From the NCBI RefSeq assembly GCF_002067035.1, contig NZ_MVQB01000057.1, forward strand, positions 23,380 to 87,379: a stretch of 64,000 nt of DNA. The letters are read 5' to 3'. Origin of the DNA: Methanoregula sp. PtaB.Bin085 (GTDB taxonomy: Archaea > Halobacteriota > Methanomicrobia > Methanomicrobiales > Methanospirillaceae). Of the stretch, positions 15,141 through 23,606 are shown piece after piece. The notes under the pieces were generated by a model. The model did no database searches. It was not told the origin of the DNA and was given only the letters and a program-made list of their open reading frames with translations. Both the position numbers and the translations under genes were made by a program. The number at the start of each line of letters is the position of its first letter. The first letter of the stretch is position 1.

Positions 15141-15164
15141 GGTTAAATAGTTAGATGTTTAACC
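15141..15164. promoter_or_regulatory. inverted repeat operator candidate before the flavin-binding gene
   Basis: GGTTAAA (15141-15147) and TTTAACC (15158-15164) are a perfect 7-base inverted repeat with a 10-base centre, 35 bases before the start of the flavoprotein gene. The centre includes the motif shared with the marR upstream region. The size and symmetry suit a MarR dimer, and the position overlaps where a TATA box would be expected. Confidence 0.55.
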
Positions 15165-15198
15165 ATTATGCAACCAGCACAACTGGCAGAGACAAACC

Positions 15199-15600
15199 AT
15201 GAAGGAAGTAATCGATTTCTATACAAAGAACCCGGTCGGATGTCTTGCGACTGTTGAGAACGGGAAGCCCCGCGTCCGGCCGTTCCAGTTCCTGTTTGCC
15301 GATGGCGGGAAGCTGTACTTCTGCACAGCAAACACCAAGGACGTATTCAAACAGCTCACGGCAAACCCCTCGGTCGAGTTCGCTGCAACCTCGCCGGAGT
15401 ATGTGTTCATGCGGGTGAGCGGCGATGTGAAGTTCAGCAGGGATGCGAAGATAAAAAAGCGGATCCTGGACACCTTCGCCATGATCCGGGGGATCTACCA
15501 GACCCCGGAGAACCCGGTCTTCGAGGTGTTCTTCATTGAACACGGCACGGTAAAGATCGCGGACCTGTCGGGAAACCCGGCGCGGTTCGTGAAGTTCTGA
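15199..15600 (+). CDS. pyridoxamine 5'-phosphate oxidase-like flavin-binding protein
   Basis: A 133-residue split-barrel protein. Characteristic parts are NPVGCLATVENGKPRVRPFQFLFADGG near the N-terminus, KLYFCTANTKDVFKQL (FMN phosphate contact region) and FEVFFIEHGTVKIADL near the C-terminus. Proteins of this family bind FMN or F420 and reduce small substrates; the archaeal substrate is unknown. The single-domain length is typical. It is preceded by a probable MarR operator, so it is likely controlled by the neighbouring regulator. A T-run at 15610-15615 may end the transcript. Confidence 0.8.
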   Translation: MKEVIDFYTKNPVGCLATVENGKPRVRPFQFLFADGGKLYFCTANTKDVFKQLTANPSVEFAATSPEYVFMRVSGDVKFSRDAKIKKRILDTFAMIRGIYQTPENPVFEVFFIEHGTVKIADLSGNPARFVKF

Positions 15601-16187
15601 TTTCCTCCCTTTTTTCGGCCTGTACCTGCTTCGTGCTCAGGAACAGTATTCCCGCCTCCGGCCCATGGCTGGCAGTCCATCCATCTTTGGGGAATGCTGG
15701 GGGTCGAATATAATTTCCCGTTCATTTCCCGGGAGTGTCCCCGATGTGAATTTTCTCTCCTGAAAAACCGGACATTTCGTGGCACGACCGGCACGGAACC
15801 TGGATGAAAAATAAATTCAACCCCCCAGGGGACCCATGGAAAAATTGCCGGAATAAGCAGATTTTTATGATGTAAAAATGGCGTGCATTACCACGTAATG
15901 GTGTCAGGGGGGTCGAATTTATTTTTCCTGCCGGGTGCGGGTAAAAACCCCGGCAAAAAAATCCGGCCCGGGTGGATAGCAATCGAATCAGGGACCGGGG
16001 CCATGCCGGTTTTGTCAGCGTTCTTTTTCCCTTAGTCCGGATCCATTGAACCCGCGGGTTCCACGCTTCGCCGCCGGCTTTTCATCGTCAGTGGACAGGC
16101 ATTTTTCCAATATTTATGCCCCGCAGGGCAACAGGATGATGCGGCCCCGGAACGGGACCGGCACATCCGGATTACAGGAGAAAAAAC
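15601..16187 (+). other. 587-base intergenic region with a repeated GGGGGTCGAAT motif
   Basis: No convincing gene. The motif GGGGGTCGAATwTAwTTT occurs at 15699-15716 and 15908-15926, and an inverted copy lies at 15806-15826 (20 of 21 bases complementary to 15907-15927). A hairpin of about 120 bases could form between the latter two. A TATA-like AATATTTATG around 16108-16117 may serve the next gene. Confidence 0.5.
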
Positions 16188-16868
16188 ATGAAGACACCAC
16201 CGATCGCAATGACGGCCCTTGCTGCACTGTTCATCCTTGCACTCGCAGTACCGGTCCTTGCACAAGACCCTGCATATGCAGGTGCAGCACAGACGACTGA
16301 GGTAACCCCGGCAAATTCGCCGGCTCCCGATCCGATAGGATCGTTCATGGGATTTTTCGGCCTCCGGCACGATATCCGCGAACGGCAGGCGGAGAACCGG
16401 AACCTCTCGCAGGATCTTCAGGCAAACCAGCAGGAGATCCACAGGAACTGGTGGGAGAACACCGGCCTCTTTGAGAACATCCTCGGCAACCGGCAGACCG
16501 TCCGCTCCGCACAGGAGGATGAGCTCGCCCTCCTGCGGGAGAACGTCGGGCTCCGCGAGGATATCAGGAACATACGCCTCAACATCAAAGAGAACCCCGG
16601 GAATAAAACAGCTGGTCTGGAACAGATTGCCGGCGACCGGGACATTCTCCGCGTAAACCGGCAGGAGATCGATACAACGCACGACAGCATTCACGAAGTG
16701 CGGAACCTGAGTCGGGAGAACCGGTCGGTCATTCACGAAAACAACCAGGAGAACATCGAACTCCGGCAGGAGAACAATGCGACCCGCAGCGACATTGCCG
16801 GAAACCGCATGCAGAACCAGGAAGACCGCGAACAGATCCGGAACGGGCGGAAGAACGGGAGCGAATAG
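16188..16868 (+). CDS. secreted Asn/Arg/Glu/Gln-rich helical protein
   Basis: A 226-residue protein with a clear N-terminal signal sequence (MKTPPIAMTALAALFILALA, then VPVLAQ at the likely cleavage site near residue 26). The mature part is extremely polar and made of loosely repeated motifs such as RQAENRN, LRENVGLREDIRNIR, NRQEIDTTHDSIHEVRN and ENNQENIELRQENN. It has regularly spaced Leu/Ile that would give a long amphipathic helix or coiled coil. A strong Shine-Dalgarno (CAGGAG) precedes the ATG. I know no family; an extracellular or cell-surface structural role is only a guess. Confidence 0.7.
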   Translation: MKTPPIAMTALAALFILALAVPVLAQDPAYAGAAQTTEVTPANSPAPDPIGSFMGFFGLRHDIRERQAENRNLSQDLQANQQEIHRNWWENTGLFENILGNRQTVRSAQEDELALLRENVGLREDIRNIRLNIKENPGNKTAGLEQIAGDRDILRVNRQEIDTTHDSIHEVRNLSRENRSVIHENNQENIELRQENNATRSDIAGNRMQNQEDREQIRNGRKNGSE

Positions 16869-16953
16869 GGACAATCCTGAATCATTCTCAGGTTTTTCCC
16901 GGACCGTGCTATCCGTTCAGCAGGATGCCGGGCGCAGGAAACAAGTGCACTAA

Positions 16954-16964
16954 TTTTTAATAAT
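16954..16964 (+). promoter_or_regulatory. TATA box for tRNA-Val
   Basis: TTTTTAATAAT lies about 30-40 bases before the first tRNA base, which is consistent with an archaeal promoter giving a short 5' leader. Confidence 0.4.
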
Positions 16965-16993
16965 ACCAGAACAGATGTTATAGAGCATCACGC

Positions 16994-17067
16994 GGGCTCG
17001 TGGTCTAGTTGGCTATGACGTCGCCTTGACATGGCGGAGGTCCTGAGTTCGAATCTCAGCGGGCCCA
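16994..17067 (+). tRNA. tRNA-Val (anticodon GAC)
   Basis: A complete 74-base cloverleaf. Acceptor strands GGGCTCG and CGGGCCC pair with one G-T wobble. The D arm is GTCTAGTTGGCTATGAC, the anticodon arm TCGCC-TTGACAT-GGCGG carries GAC, and the T arm is CTGAG-TTCGAAT-CTCAG. The discriminator is A. The 3' CCA is not encoded, as is common in archaea. Confidence 0.95.
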
Positions 17068-17182
17068 TCATCTTTTCCGGCAGTTTCCCGTGAAACGCCT
17101 GCGTTCTCCGAAAACAGCCTCCCGTGCCGGAGACGATCCTCCGGTGTCCCCGGCAATCCCTGTTCTCCCTGATCTTCAGGAT

Positions 17183-18130
17183 TCAGAACAGCTGCTTCCG
17201 CCACATGAACAGGCCGAGGATCACCGATACCATGACAGAAAAGAGGAAGATGGTCTCGAAAGCGAGCGGTGACTGCGAAATGGGAATATCCGCGACGTTC
17301 ATCCCGTAGAAGCTCGCGATCATCGTCGGGATCGCGATGATGATCGTGATGGAGGCCAGAAACTTCATCACGACGTTTAAATTGTTGGAGACGATGGTGG
17401 CAAACGCCTGCGTCATGCCATTCAGGATATGCAGGTAGATCTGCGACATCTCCATGGCCTGCTTGTTCTCGATGATGACGTCTTCCAGAAACTCGGCATC
17501 ATCGTCGTACATCTTCAGCGGCTTGGTGCGCAGGATCCGCTCCAGCACGCCCTCATTGGACTTGAGCGAGGTCGAGAAGTAGATCAGGCTCTTTTCCAGT
17601 TCCATCATCTGGAAGAGTTCCTCGTTCTTCATCGAGCGGTGCAGTTCAACCTCGATTCGGGAGATGGATTTCTCGATCTGGCGCAGGTGCTGGAGATAGG
17701 AAGATGCGTTACGGTAGAAGATCTGGAAGAGGAACCGGGTTTTCTTGGCGGTATGGAAATGCCTGACTTTCCCCGCGACAAAATCGTCAAGGATGGGCGT
17801 CTGCCGGTTGCACACCGTGACGATGAGGTTATCAGCGATGATGATCCCGAGCGGGAGGGTTGTCAGGGTCCGGATCCCCTCGAACTCGGTGACCATCGGG
17901 ACATCGAGCACGACAAGGACCTTCCCGTCTTCGGCATCAATGCGCGGGCGTTCCTCCTCATCGAGAGCAGCTTTTAAAAATTCCAGCGGGAGGTTCTGCC
18001 TCTCTGCCACCGTTGTCAGTTCGGCATCGGACGGGTAGGAGAGCCTGATCCAGCAGCCGTCGCAGGGAGTCTCCACGCATTCGGTGACAGCCGGCTCGGT
18101 ATCTTTTTTTGTCCGGTAGACCTGCATCAT
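17183..18130 (-). CDS. corA: CorA-family magnesium/divalent cation channel
   Basis: A 315-residue protein with the layout of CorA: a large soluble N-terminal domain, a long coiled stalk (about residues 150-250), and two C-terminal helices. The pore signature YGMN (in FYGMNVADIP, near residue 274) lies between helix 1 (FLASITIIIAIPTMIASF) and helix 2 (FETIFLFSVMVSVILGLFMW), followed by the short basic tail RKQLF. It probably works as a pentamer for Mg2+ (or Co2+/Ni2+) uptake. ATG at 18130 or the next codon (18127) could start it. It converges on the tRNA-Val gene. Confidence 0.9.
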   Translation of the reverse strand: MMQVYRTKKDTEPAVTECVETPCDGCWIRLSYPSDAELTTVAERQNLPLEFLKAALDEEERPRIDAEDGKVLVVLDVPMVTEFEGIRTLTTLPLGIIIADNLIVTVCNRQTPILDDFVAGKVRHFHTAKKTRFLFQIFYRNASSYLQHLRQIEKSISRIEVELHRSMKNEELFQMMELEKSLIYFSTSLKSNEGVLERILRTKPLKMYDDDAEFLEDVIIENKQAMEMSQIYLHILNGMTQAFATIVSNNLNVVMKFLASITIIIAIPTMIASFYGMNVADIPISQSPLAFETIFLFSVMVSVILGLFMWRKQLF

Positions 18131-18369
18131 CCCTGATCCCCTCCCGAAGGCTCCCGCAACCTTCCTCCTTACCTAATGGTACAGGGATCTCCCTTATATC
18201 CTTCCCTCCATTCCGCTCCACGGCTGAACCGCACGGGCTTTTCTGATACCGGAGGGAGGAATCCTCCGGGCAGGATCGTCCCCTCATATCCGCCCGGGCC
18301 GGATTGCCTGTATGTTTTACGATACCCGATGATATGGCTCATCGGAATAGCGTGAAAAATAATGACCGG

Positions 18370-18642
18370 TTACCGGTACGAACGGACTGCCGGTTCCCGG
18401 TACATCAGCCACACGCCGAACAGCATGGACCCGCAGGCAACGAGGAAGATGAGGGAATGGGCAGCGTCAGAGATGGGCAGGGAGATGAGGCGGCCGATAT
18501 CGAAGAGCACATAGAGACCGAACGTGATGGCGATACACCACCCATAAGGCTTCTGCTGCCGGGTTGCGAGGACAATACCAATGATGGTGACTGCTACTTC
18601 AAGAAGGACGGCAACGATCTGAAGGAAATACGGGAAATCCAT
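18370..18642 (-). CDS. three-helix membrane protein, uncharacterised
   Basis: A 90-residue hydrophobic protein. The start MDFPYFLQIVAVLLEVAV at 18642 is preferred because a strong Shine-Dalgarno (AAGGAGAG) lies just before it. Three segments are visible at about residues 5-24, 32-50 and 57-77, separated by short polar loops (ATRQQKPYGW and GRLISLPISDAAHS). No family is recognised. It lies between corA and msrA on the same strand but with wide spacing to both, so it is probably a separate transcript. Confidence 0.65.
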   Translation of the reverse strand: MDFPYFLQIVAVLLEVAVTIIGIVLATRQQKPYGWCIAITFGLYVLFDIGRLISLPISDAAHSLIFLVACGSMLFGVWLMYREPAVRSYR

Positions 18643-18704
18643 TCTCTCCTTCTTTTGTTTGTAACGAAATAAAAAAAATTTTCCGGAATGCACCGCCCCT
18701 GCAA

Positions 18705-19202
18705 TCAGATCCCGCAGGAAGCATGGCCGCCATGCTTCTCGAAATACCGCTGGTGGTATTCCTCGGCCCGCCAGAACTCCGTTGCCGGCTGGATCGCGGT
18801 CACGATCCTGCCAAACCCGAACCGGCCGGAGAGCTGAAGGTCTTCCTTTGACTTCCGCGCCAGCCGGCCCTGTTCCGGATCATGGTAAAAGATGACCGAA
18901 CGGTAATTCGTTCCGATATCGGGCCCCTGCCGGTTGAGCTGGGTCGGATCGTGGACCGACCAGAAGACGGACAGGAGCTTGTCGTAGGTCACCTGCAACG
19001 GGTCATACGTTACCTGCACCACCTCTGCATGCCCGGTCGTGCCCGTGCAGACCTGTTCGTAGGCCGGGTTCCGTGTCGTTCCCCCCATGTATCCCACGGC
19101 GGTATCCCTCACGCCAGGTACCTTCCGGAACGCAGCCTCGACCCCCCAGAAACAGCCGGCGCCGAAGGTTGCCGTTTTCAGGTGCTCTCCATCTCCTCCC
19201 AT
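18705..19202 (-). CDS. msrA: peptide methionine-(S)-sulfoxide reductase
   Basis: A 165-residue MsrA that reduces methionine S-sulfoxide in oxidised proteins. The catalytic motif GCFWG (C17) is near the N-terminus, with the family segments [45 protein letters not shown] and [12 protein letters not shown]55 (YEQVCTG) is a variable position, and a C-terminal Cys (SCGI) could be the resolving residue. Presence in a strict anaerobe points to oxygen-stress repair. Confidence 0.93.
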   Translation of the reverse strand: MGGDGEHLKTATFGAGCFWGVEAAFRKVPGVRDTAVGYMGGTTRNPAYEQVCTGTTGHAEVVQVTYDPLQVTYDKLLSVFWSVHDPTQLNRQGPDIGTNYRSVIFYHDPEQGRLARKSKEDLQLSGRFGFGRIVTAIQPATEFWRAEEYHQRYFEKHGGHASCGI

Positions 19203-19353
19203 GAAAGACTCCTTATGGTACTATGTATGTACCGGGCGATAAGCCTCCCGGAACAAGCAGCACAGGTCTCCGCCGCTGCCGGCATCCGGTTTTTCTGCCG
19301 CCCGCGTGGCTCCAGGGGCGGATTCATTAGTTCCGGGATACCATTTTCTGTAC

Positions 19354-19575
19354 ATGAAACGGTTGTTCCGCTCGAAAAACGAGAAGATGCTGGGTGGCAT
19401 CTGCGGCGGCCTTGGCGAGTACCTCGATATCGATCCGACCCTCCTCCGGCTCCTGCTCGTGATCCTCGTTGTATTCTCCTGGGGGATGTTCCTCCTGATC
19501 TATATCGTGGCCTGGATCATCGTCCCGCCAGCTCCTGACGAATACACCGGCCGGTTACCCGGCGCGGAAGGGTAA
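19354..19575 (+). CDS. PspC-domain membrane protein
   Basis: A 73-residue protein that is almost entirely a PspC domain: KMLGGICGGLGEYLDIDPTLLRLL, followed by one long hydrophobic helix (LVILVVFSWGMFLLIYIVAWIIV) and the PPAPDE turn that ends such domains. Stand-alone PspC proteins occur widely in archaea and are thought to sense or stabilise the membrane; no partner PspA is visible here. ATG at 19354 is preferred because the upstream extension has no membrane or PspC character. Confidence 0.85.
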   Translation: MKRLFRSKNEKMLGGICGGLGEYLDIDPTLLRLLLVILVVFSWGMFLLIYIVAWIIVPPAPDEYTGRLPGAEG

Positions 19576-19623
19576 CGGGTTCCCGGGACGGGAGGGAGAC
19601 AGGAGCATGCCGGCAGGACAGCC

Positions 19624-20727
19624 ATGAAAATCCTTTTTGTTGTCTGCGGTGAAGGGCTCGGCCACGCCTCGCGATCCCTCCACCTCGGGCATTTCATGAT
19701 GCAGCACGGCCATGAGGTCCATTTTGCCGGGTACGGCAAATCCTACGATTTCATGAACCAGCACGGGTGCTCGCACCTGTACTGTATCCCGCGCGAAGTC
19801 TGCCTCGAAGGGGAGGGCGGGTTCTTCAGTCTCAAAAAGACGCTCTGGCAGTCGAAATGGATCGCGCTTGACATGGTACGATCCGCGCTGAATGTCCGGC
19901 GCCTGATCAGGAAACACTCCTACGACTACATTGTGTGCGATACCATGTACGGCGGAGTGCTTGCCGGCCGCCTCAGCGGGGTGCCGGTGGTCTTCATCAC
20001 CAACCAGAACCATTTCAACGGCGTGAACGGCACGTCCAATCCTGTCTGGCGTGCCCTCAATTTCCTCATCCGGCGGTACCTCCGGCTTGCGGACCTTATC
20101 CTTGTTCCCGACTACCCGCCACCAGACACGGTCAGCGGGTACAATATCGTTGTGCCGGAAGGGGATGAAAAGAGATATGTCTTCTGCGGCCCGTTCTATG
20201 TCTTCGATCCGTCGCGGTACGTGTACGAACAGAAGACCATCTTCACCAGTTTCGGGGGCGAGCCCTACAAGCTCCCGATGTACTTGTCGCTCCGGGCGAT
20301 CGCTGACCGGCGCAGGGACCTGAAGTTCGAGGTCTTCTATACCGGTGCGGAACTGCCGCCCTCTACCGGCAACTTCGTCTCGCACGGGTATGTGCCCAAT
20401 CTCTACGAGCATCTGGCAAAGGCACGGATCGCGATCGTCCACGGAGGGCTCACTACCCTGCACGAGGCGCTCCTCTTTGAGAAACCTGTCCTGATCATCA
20501 TGGACCCGTGCCATCCCGAGCAGCAGAACAATGCAAGGAAGATCATGGACATGGGGGCCGGCATCGCGGTTGACGGTACAACGGCAACACCGGAACTCCT
20601 GGAAAAGAAGATTGATGAGACCATGGCACTCACTCCGAAACCGTTCCGCAGGTTCCACGAGACCGTCAACGGGCGGCAGAACGCCATGGAACTGATCACC
20701 GGGCTCGTGAACCACAGGAAACGCTGA
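19624..20727 (+). CDS. GT-B fold glycosyltransferase (MurG/GT28-like)
   Basis: A 367-residue protein with the two-domain arrangement of nucleotide-sugar glycosyltransferases. The N-terminal acceptor domain starts MKILFVVCGEGLGHASRSLHL, with the glycine-rich GEGLGHASR typical of this group. The C-terminal donor domain includes FTSFGGEPYK and then IAIVHGGLTTLHEALLFEKPVLII, the conserved G-G-x-x-T-x-x-E nucleotide-sugar site. It probably transfers a sugar to a lipid or surface glycan, but donor and acceptor are unknown. It has no signal peptide and would act at the cytoplasmic face of the membrane. The PspC gene is 48 bases upstream. Confidence 0.8.
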   Translation: MKILFVVCGEGLGHASRSLHLGHFMMQHGHEVHFAGYGKSYDFMNQHGCSHLYCIPREVCLEGEGGFFSLKKTLWQSKWIALDMVRSALNVRRLIRKHSYDYIVCDTMYGGVLAGRLSGVPVVFITNQNHFNGVNGTSNPVWRALNFLIRRYLRLADLILVPDYPPPDTVSGYNIVVPEGDEKRYVFCGPFYVFDPSRYVYEQKTIFTSFGGEPYKLPMYLSLRAIADRRRDLKFEVFYTGAELPPSTGNFVSHGYVPNLYEHLAKARIAIVHGGLTTLHEALLFEKPVLIIMDPCHPEQQNNARKIMDMGAGIAVDGTTATPELLEKKIDETMALTPKPFRRFHETVNGRQNAMELITGLVNHRKR

Positions 20728-20744
20728 TATCCGTGCGACTTCCA

Positions 20745-21092
20745 ATGCCTGATCAGGTGGAGAATGTGCCCGAACCAAAGGAAATCAGATCTCTGACCGT
20801 GGAACAGGAGCTCCACACATGCCCGGACTGCGGATATGATCTCGGATTCCACACATCGTTTGAACGGACCGGCACCGGGAAGATCAGCCCCGTCAGGTCA
20901 ACGCGGGAGGTATACCGCGTCATCCTCATCTGCCCCGAGTGCGGCGCACGGTTCGACATCGGATGGCGGGTTCCGCTGGCAGAGTCTGAAAGCCGGATCG
21001 TGAAGGCACCGGCCGGCACGTGTGTTCCGCATGGAAATCCCGCTGACTGCCTGCCCCCCCGTACGCACCATGACCATTACCCGCCGGAATAA
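20745..21092 (+). CDS. small zinc-ribbon protein
   Basis: A 115-residue protein with two CxxC pairs, CPDCGYDLG and CPECGARFD, about 45 residues apart, forming a probable zinc ribbon. A His/Pro-rich tail ends in HHDHYPPE. GTG at 20733 is an alternative start four codons upstream of the ATG at 20745. Its 3' end overlaps the DUF2117 gene start by 23 bases if that gene begins at 21070, and the pair leads into nreA, suggesting one operon. Function unknown; nucleic-acid binding is possible. Confidence 0.65.
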   Translation: MPDQVENVPEPKEIRSLTVEQELHTCPDCGYDLGFHTSFERTGTGKISPVRSTREVYRVILICPECGARFDIGWRVPLAESESRIVKAPAGTCVPHGNPADCLPPRTHHDHYPPE

Positions 21093-22134
21093 TCCCTCCC
21101 GCAGCCCCGCTGTCATGGTGGCTCACGGTCCTGCGCTGTTTGACAGCGGGGATGCAGCACGGCTGATGGGGCTTTTTGCACCCTCCCGTGTCATTGTTGC
21201 CGGTGTCATGGCACGGACAGCAGCGGAGGAGTCCGGCCTGCCGGTGGAATTCGACGGCCGCCCGCCGAGCCGCGTCATTATGGACACGGAAGGGCCGGTC
21301 TTTCTTGCAAACCGCGGCAAAACCCCGCACTCCGGCCGGGTTTTTGGCGAGATCGTGGCATCGCGGCTGGGGAGCGGCGGGCTGGTGCATATCGAATGTT
21401 CTGACGGGCGGGTATACTGCTGGAACGGTGGCGACCGTCTGCTTGCTGCGGATTGTGCCGCACGGGCCGGGTATACCGTCACGGAAGCATGGACCACGGA
21501 TTTCCCTCCGGGTCGTACCCGGAAGATCCGCGGCTGCATCCCGGGCGAGCCGGTCTATGTCAATGGTATCGTCATCGGTCACGCGACCGCGGAAACGGTT
21601 GAGCTCCAAAGCGATGACGGGGTCATCGGACTGGTCAGCGGCCTTGTGCCCAAACCCCATGGCCTGGAGAAACTCGGGCGGGCCGGCACGATCGAAATTG
21701 GTACCGCGTGGTGCAAGAGCGGGCAGATCCGGTCGGCTGCAGCCCGGGCCGGCAGGCGGGCAGCCCGGCACGGCCGTATCGTTGTCATCGACCACTGCGG
21801 CCACAGTCTCTACCCGAGGCTCTCCGGGGACTGCTGCGGTGTCGTTGCCGTCGGCGATGATACGACCGCGGTCTGCGGTCATATCTGCCTGCACCGCGGC
21901 ATCCCGGTCCTTGGCATCACCGACAATGATGCTGACACCATCCTCCCGTCTGCGTTTGCGCCGGGATCCGTGATCCTTGATACGCGGCCGGAACGTGACG
22001 ATGATATTGGTGCTGAAATCGCAGCGTCGGTTCCGCATACCGCGGTTTTCTGGGACAACTTCATCCGGGAGGTCATCAGCCGGTTATCCGGGAGGGCTGC
22101 GGTTGTCCTTGACCTGCGGGAGGCGTTGCCATGA
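21070..22134 (+). CDS. DUF2117-like methanogen protein
   Basis: A 354-residue protein resembling the archaeal DUF2117 family, found mainly in methanogens. The N-terminal VMVAHGPALFDSGDAARLMGLF followed by VIVAGVMARTAAEESGLPVEF is the recognisable part. The C-terminal half has VVIDHCGHSLYPRLSGDCCGVVAVGDDTTAVCG, with clustered Cys/His, and GIPVLGITDNDADTI. The biochemical function is not established. Start choice is uncertain: ATG 21022, 21070 (used here) or 21115 (MVAHGP). Its stop overlaps the nreA start by 4 bases (ATGATG), so it is coupled to nreA. Confidence 0.65.
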   Translation: MTITRRNNPSRSPAVMVAHGPALFDSGDAARLMGLFAPSRVIVAGVMARTAAEESGLPVEFDGRPPSRVIMDTEGPVFLANRGKTPHSGRVFGEIVASRLGSGGLVHIECSDGRVYCWNGGDRLLAADCAARAGYTVTEAWTTDFPPGRTRKIRGCIPGEPVYVNGIVIGHATAETVELQSDDGVIGLVSGLVPKPHGLEKLGRAGTIEIGTAWCKSGQIRSAAARAGRRAARHGRIVVIDHCGHSLYPRLSGDCCGVVAVGDDTTAVCGHICLHRGIPVLGITDNDADTILPSAFAPGSVILDTRPERDDDIGAEIAASVPHTAVFWDNFIREVISRLSGRAAVVLDLREALP

Positions 22135-23294
22135 TGCGGTGCGCCGAATGCAAGGGAAAGGGCCTGTGCGGGCTTCCCCGCTGCCCCATCATGAGCCGGT
22201 TCCATGCGCAGGCTGCCATGAAACCCGCGACAAGCTACCAGGGCACCTCACCCTCGGTCTTCATCGGAAGTTACGGGTATCCTGATGTCCGGGGCGGACC
22301 GCTCCTCATCAACGATACGGACAACCCCCCCGACTGGATCCGCAATAACCTCGGCATGGACGATATCGTGAGTATCCGCGCCCGGACGATCCGGGGGAGC
22401 GCCGGGCTGCATACGGTTGCCGGCAGCCTGCAGGAGATTGCCCTCTCGGCACGGCCTCTCGACGTGGACGTCTCCTTCGAGCGGCCGGTCGCCTTCGCGC
22501 TGGATTTCGACGGCACCGTTGCTCCGATCGGGTTCACCGGCACCGTGAAGAGGATGGACCTCATCGGGAGCGCGAGCGTAGGCAGGGCCGTGGACCGGAT
22601 CACGTCCGATACGGATATCGGTGCAACCGATGCCGCGATCGCGCTCAGCCATGACGGGATCGACGTGTACCAGATCACGAAGCTGATGACGGCGGGGCTG
22701 CTCGGGAAGCGGCAGGCGTTCGTCCCTACCCGATGGGCAATCACGGCCATTGATGACACCCTCTCGACCGGGCTGAAGAAAGAGATCGCCCGGTACCCCC
22801 CGGTCGAGGAGATTCTCGTCTTCTCGGGCGAGATCTACGGCAACCGGATCGCGGTTATCCTCCTGCCGGGAGACTGGAAGTACGAGATGATCGAGATCTG
22901 GGGGAAACGCACGCTCTGGGCGGGCGACGAGGAGATGATCGTGCAGGACCGGGAAGGGATGAACAAGAGCGGGTACTCCCCGATCACCGGTGCCTATTAC
23001 TCCGCCCGTCTCGCGGTCTGCGAGTACCTCAAATCCATCCGGCACTGTGCACGGGTGCTGGTCGTCCGCAGCGTTTCGTCGGACTACTGGGCGCCGCTCG
23101 GCGTGTGGGTGGTCCGGGAGGCTGCCCGGAAGGCAATGGCAAACCCGCCGGTCCTGGTTCCGTCACTGGATACTGCGGTTGCCCGCGCCGTGGCTGTTAT
23201 CGGATCAGACCGCTGGGTCCCCCACAGCACACTTATTCCTGAGCTCCGGACCCAGAGGACGCTGTTCTCATTCACCAATGTTGAATCCCATTGA
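22131..23294 (+). CDS. nreA: archaeal DNA repair protein NreA
   Basis: A 387-residue protein matching the NreA family. An N-terminal four-cysteine zinc site (C4, C7, C13, C18 in RCAECKGKGLCGLPRCP) is followed by the family core, including GYPDVRGGPL and KSGYSPITGAYYSARLAV. The C-terminus carries a PCNA-interacting motif, QRTLFSF at 375-381. NreA has been linked to survival of DNA damage by mitomycin C in Haloferax. Here it is the last gene of a zinc-ribbon/DUF2117/nreA cluster and converges on the DNA ligase gene, another PCNA-associated repair activity. Confidence 0.9.
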   Translation: MMRCAECKGKGLCGLPRCPIMSRFHAQAAMKPATSYQGTSPSVFIGSYGYPDVRGGPLLINDTDNPPDWIRNNLGMDDIVSIRARTIRGSAGLHTVAGSLQEIALSARPLDVDVSFERPVAFALDFDGTVAPIGFTGTVKRMDLIGSASVGRAVDRITSDTDIGATDAAIALSHDGIDVYQITKLMTAGLLGKRQAFVPTRWAITAIDDTLSTGLKKEIARYPPVEEILVFSGEIYGNRIAVILLPGDWKYEMIEIWGKRTLWAGDEEMIVQDREGMNKSGYSPITGAYYSARLAVCEYLKSIRHCARVLVVRSVSSDYWAPLGVWVVREAARKAMANPPVLVPSLDTAVARAVAVIGSDRWVPHSTLIPELRTQRTLFSFTNVESH

Positions 23295-23606
23295 GGCAGG
23301 AAATTACCATATTTCTCTGTGTATGTGGATTTGACGGCGCAGTTATGCCCGAAGTGTCAGGAGATTGACCCTGTGCCCCCGCTCCGCCCGCGAGTCGGGA
23401 CCCGCGCCACGGGCAGGGGTCCCTTTGTCGCGGGGGACGACCGGAGATGAGGATATGAAATATCGCTGACAGTTCGGGTTTTCTCATCACCCGTGTTGTT
23501 CCCGAAAGGGATAATTAACGTTCAGTTTCCGGTCTCCCCTCTCTTTCGGGAGACCTTTGTGCACCTGCGGTTCTCATCACAATTTTCACGCGAAGGCCCG
23601 GACACG
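23295..23606 (+). other. 312-base intergenic region between convergent nreA and lig
   Basis: No gene is supported. It contains a GC-rich inverted-repeat block around 23370-23440 and a perfect 8-base stem-loop (23531-23555) close to the ligase stop, which probably help end both convergent transcripts. Confidence 0.5.
23531..23555. terminator. stem-loop between convergent nreA and lig
   Basis: GGTCTCCC (23531-23538) and GGGAGACC (23548-23555) form a perfect stem with a pyrimidine-rich nine-base loop. It sits about 50 bases past the lig stop codon as read on the minus strand and 236 bases past the nreA stop. Confidence 0.45.

Noticed and set aside
23420..23500. C/D-box guide RNA (a GTGATGA-like box on the minus strand)
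   Set aside because: A matching D box (CTGA) at proper spacing and the second C'/D' pair are missing.
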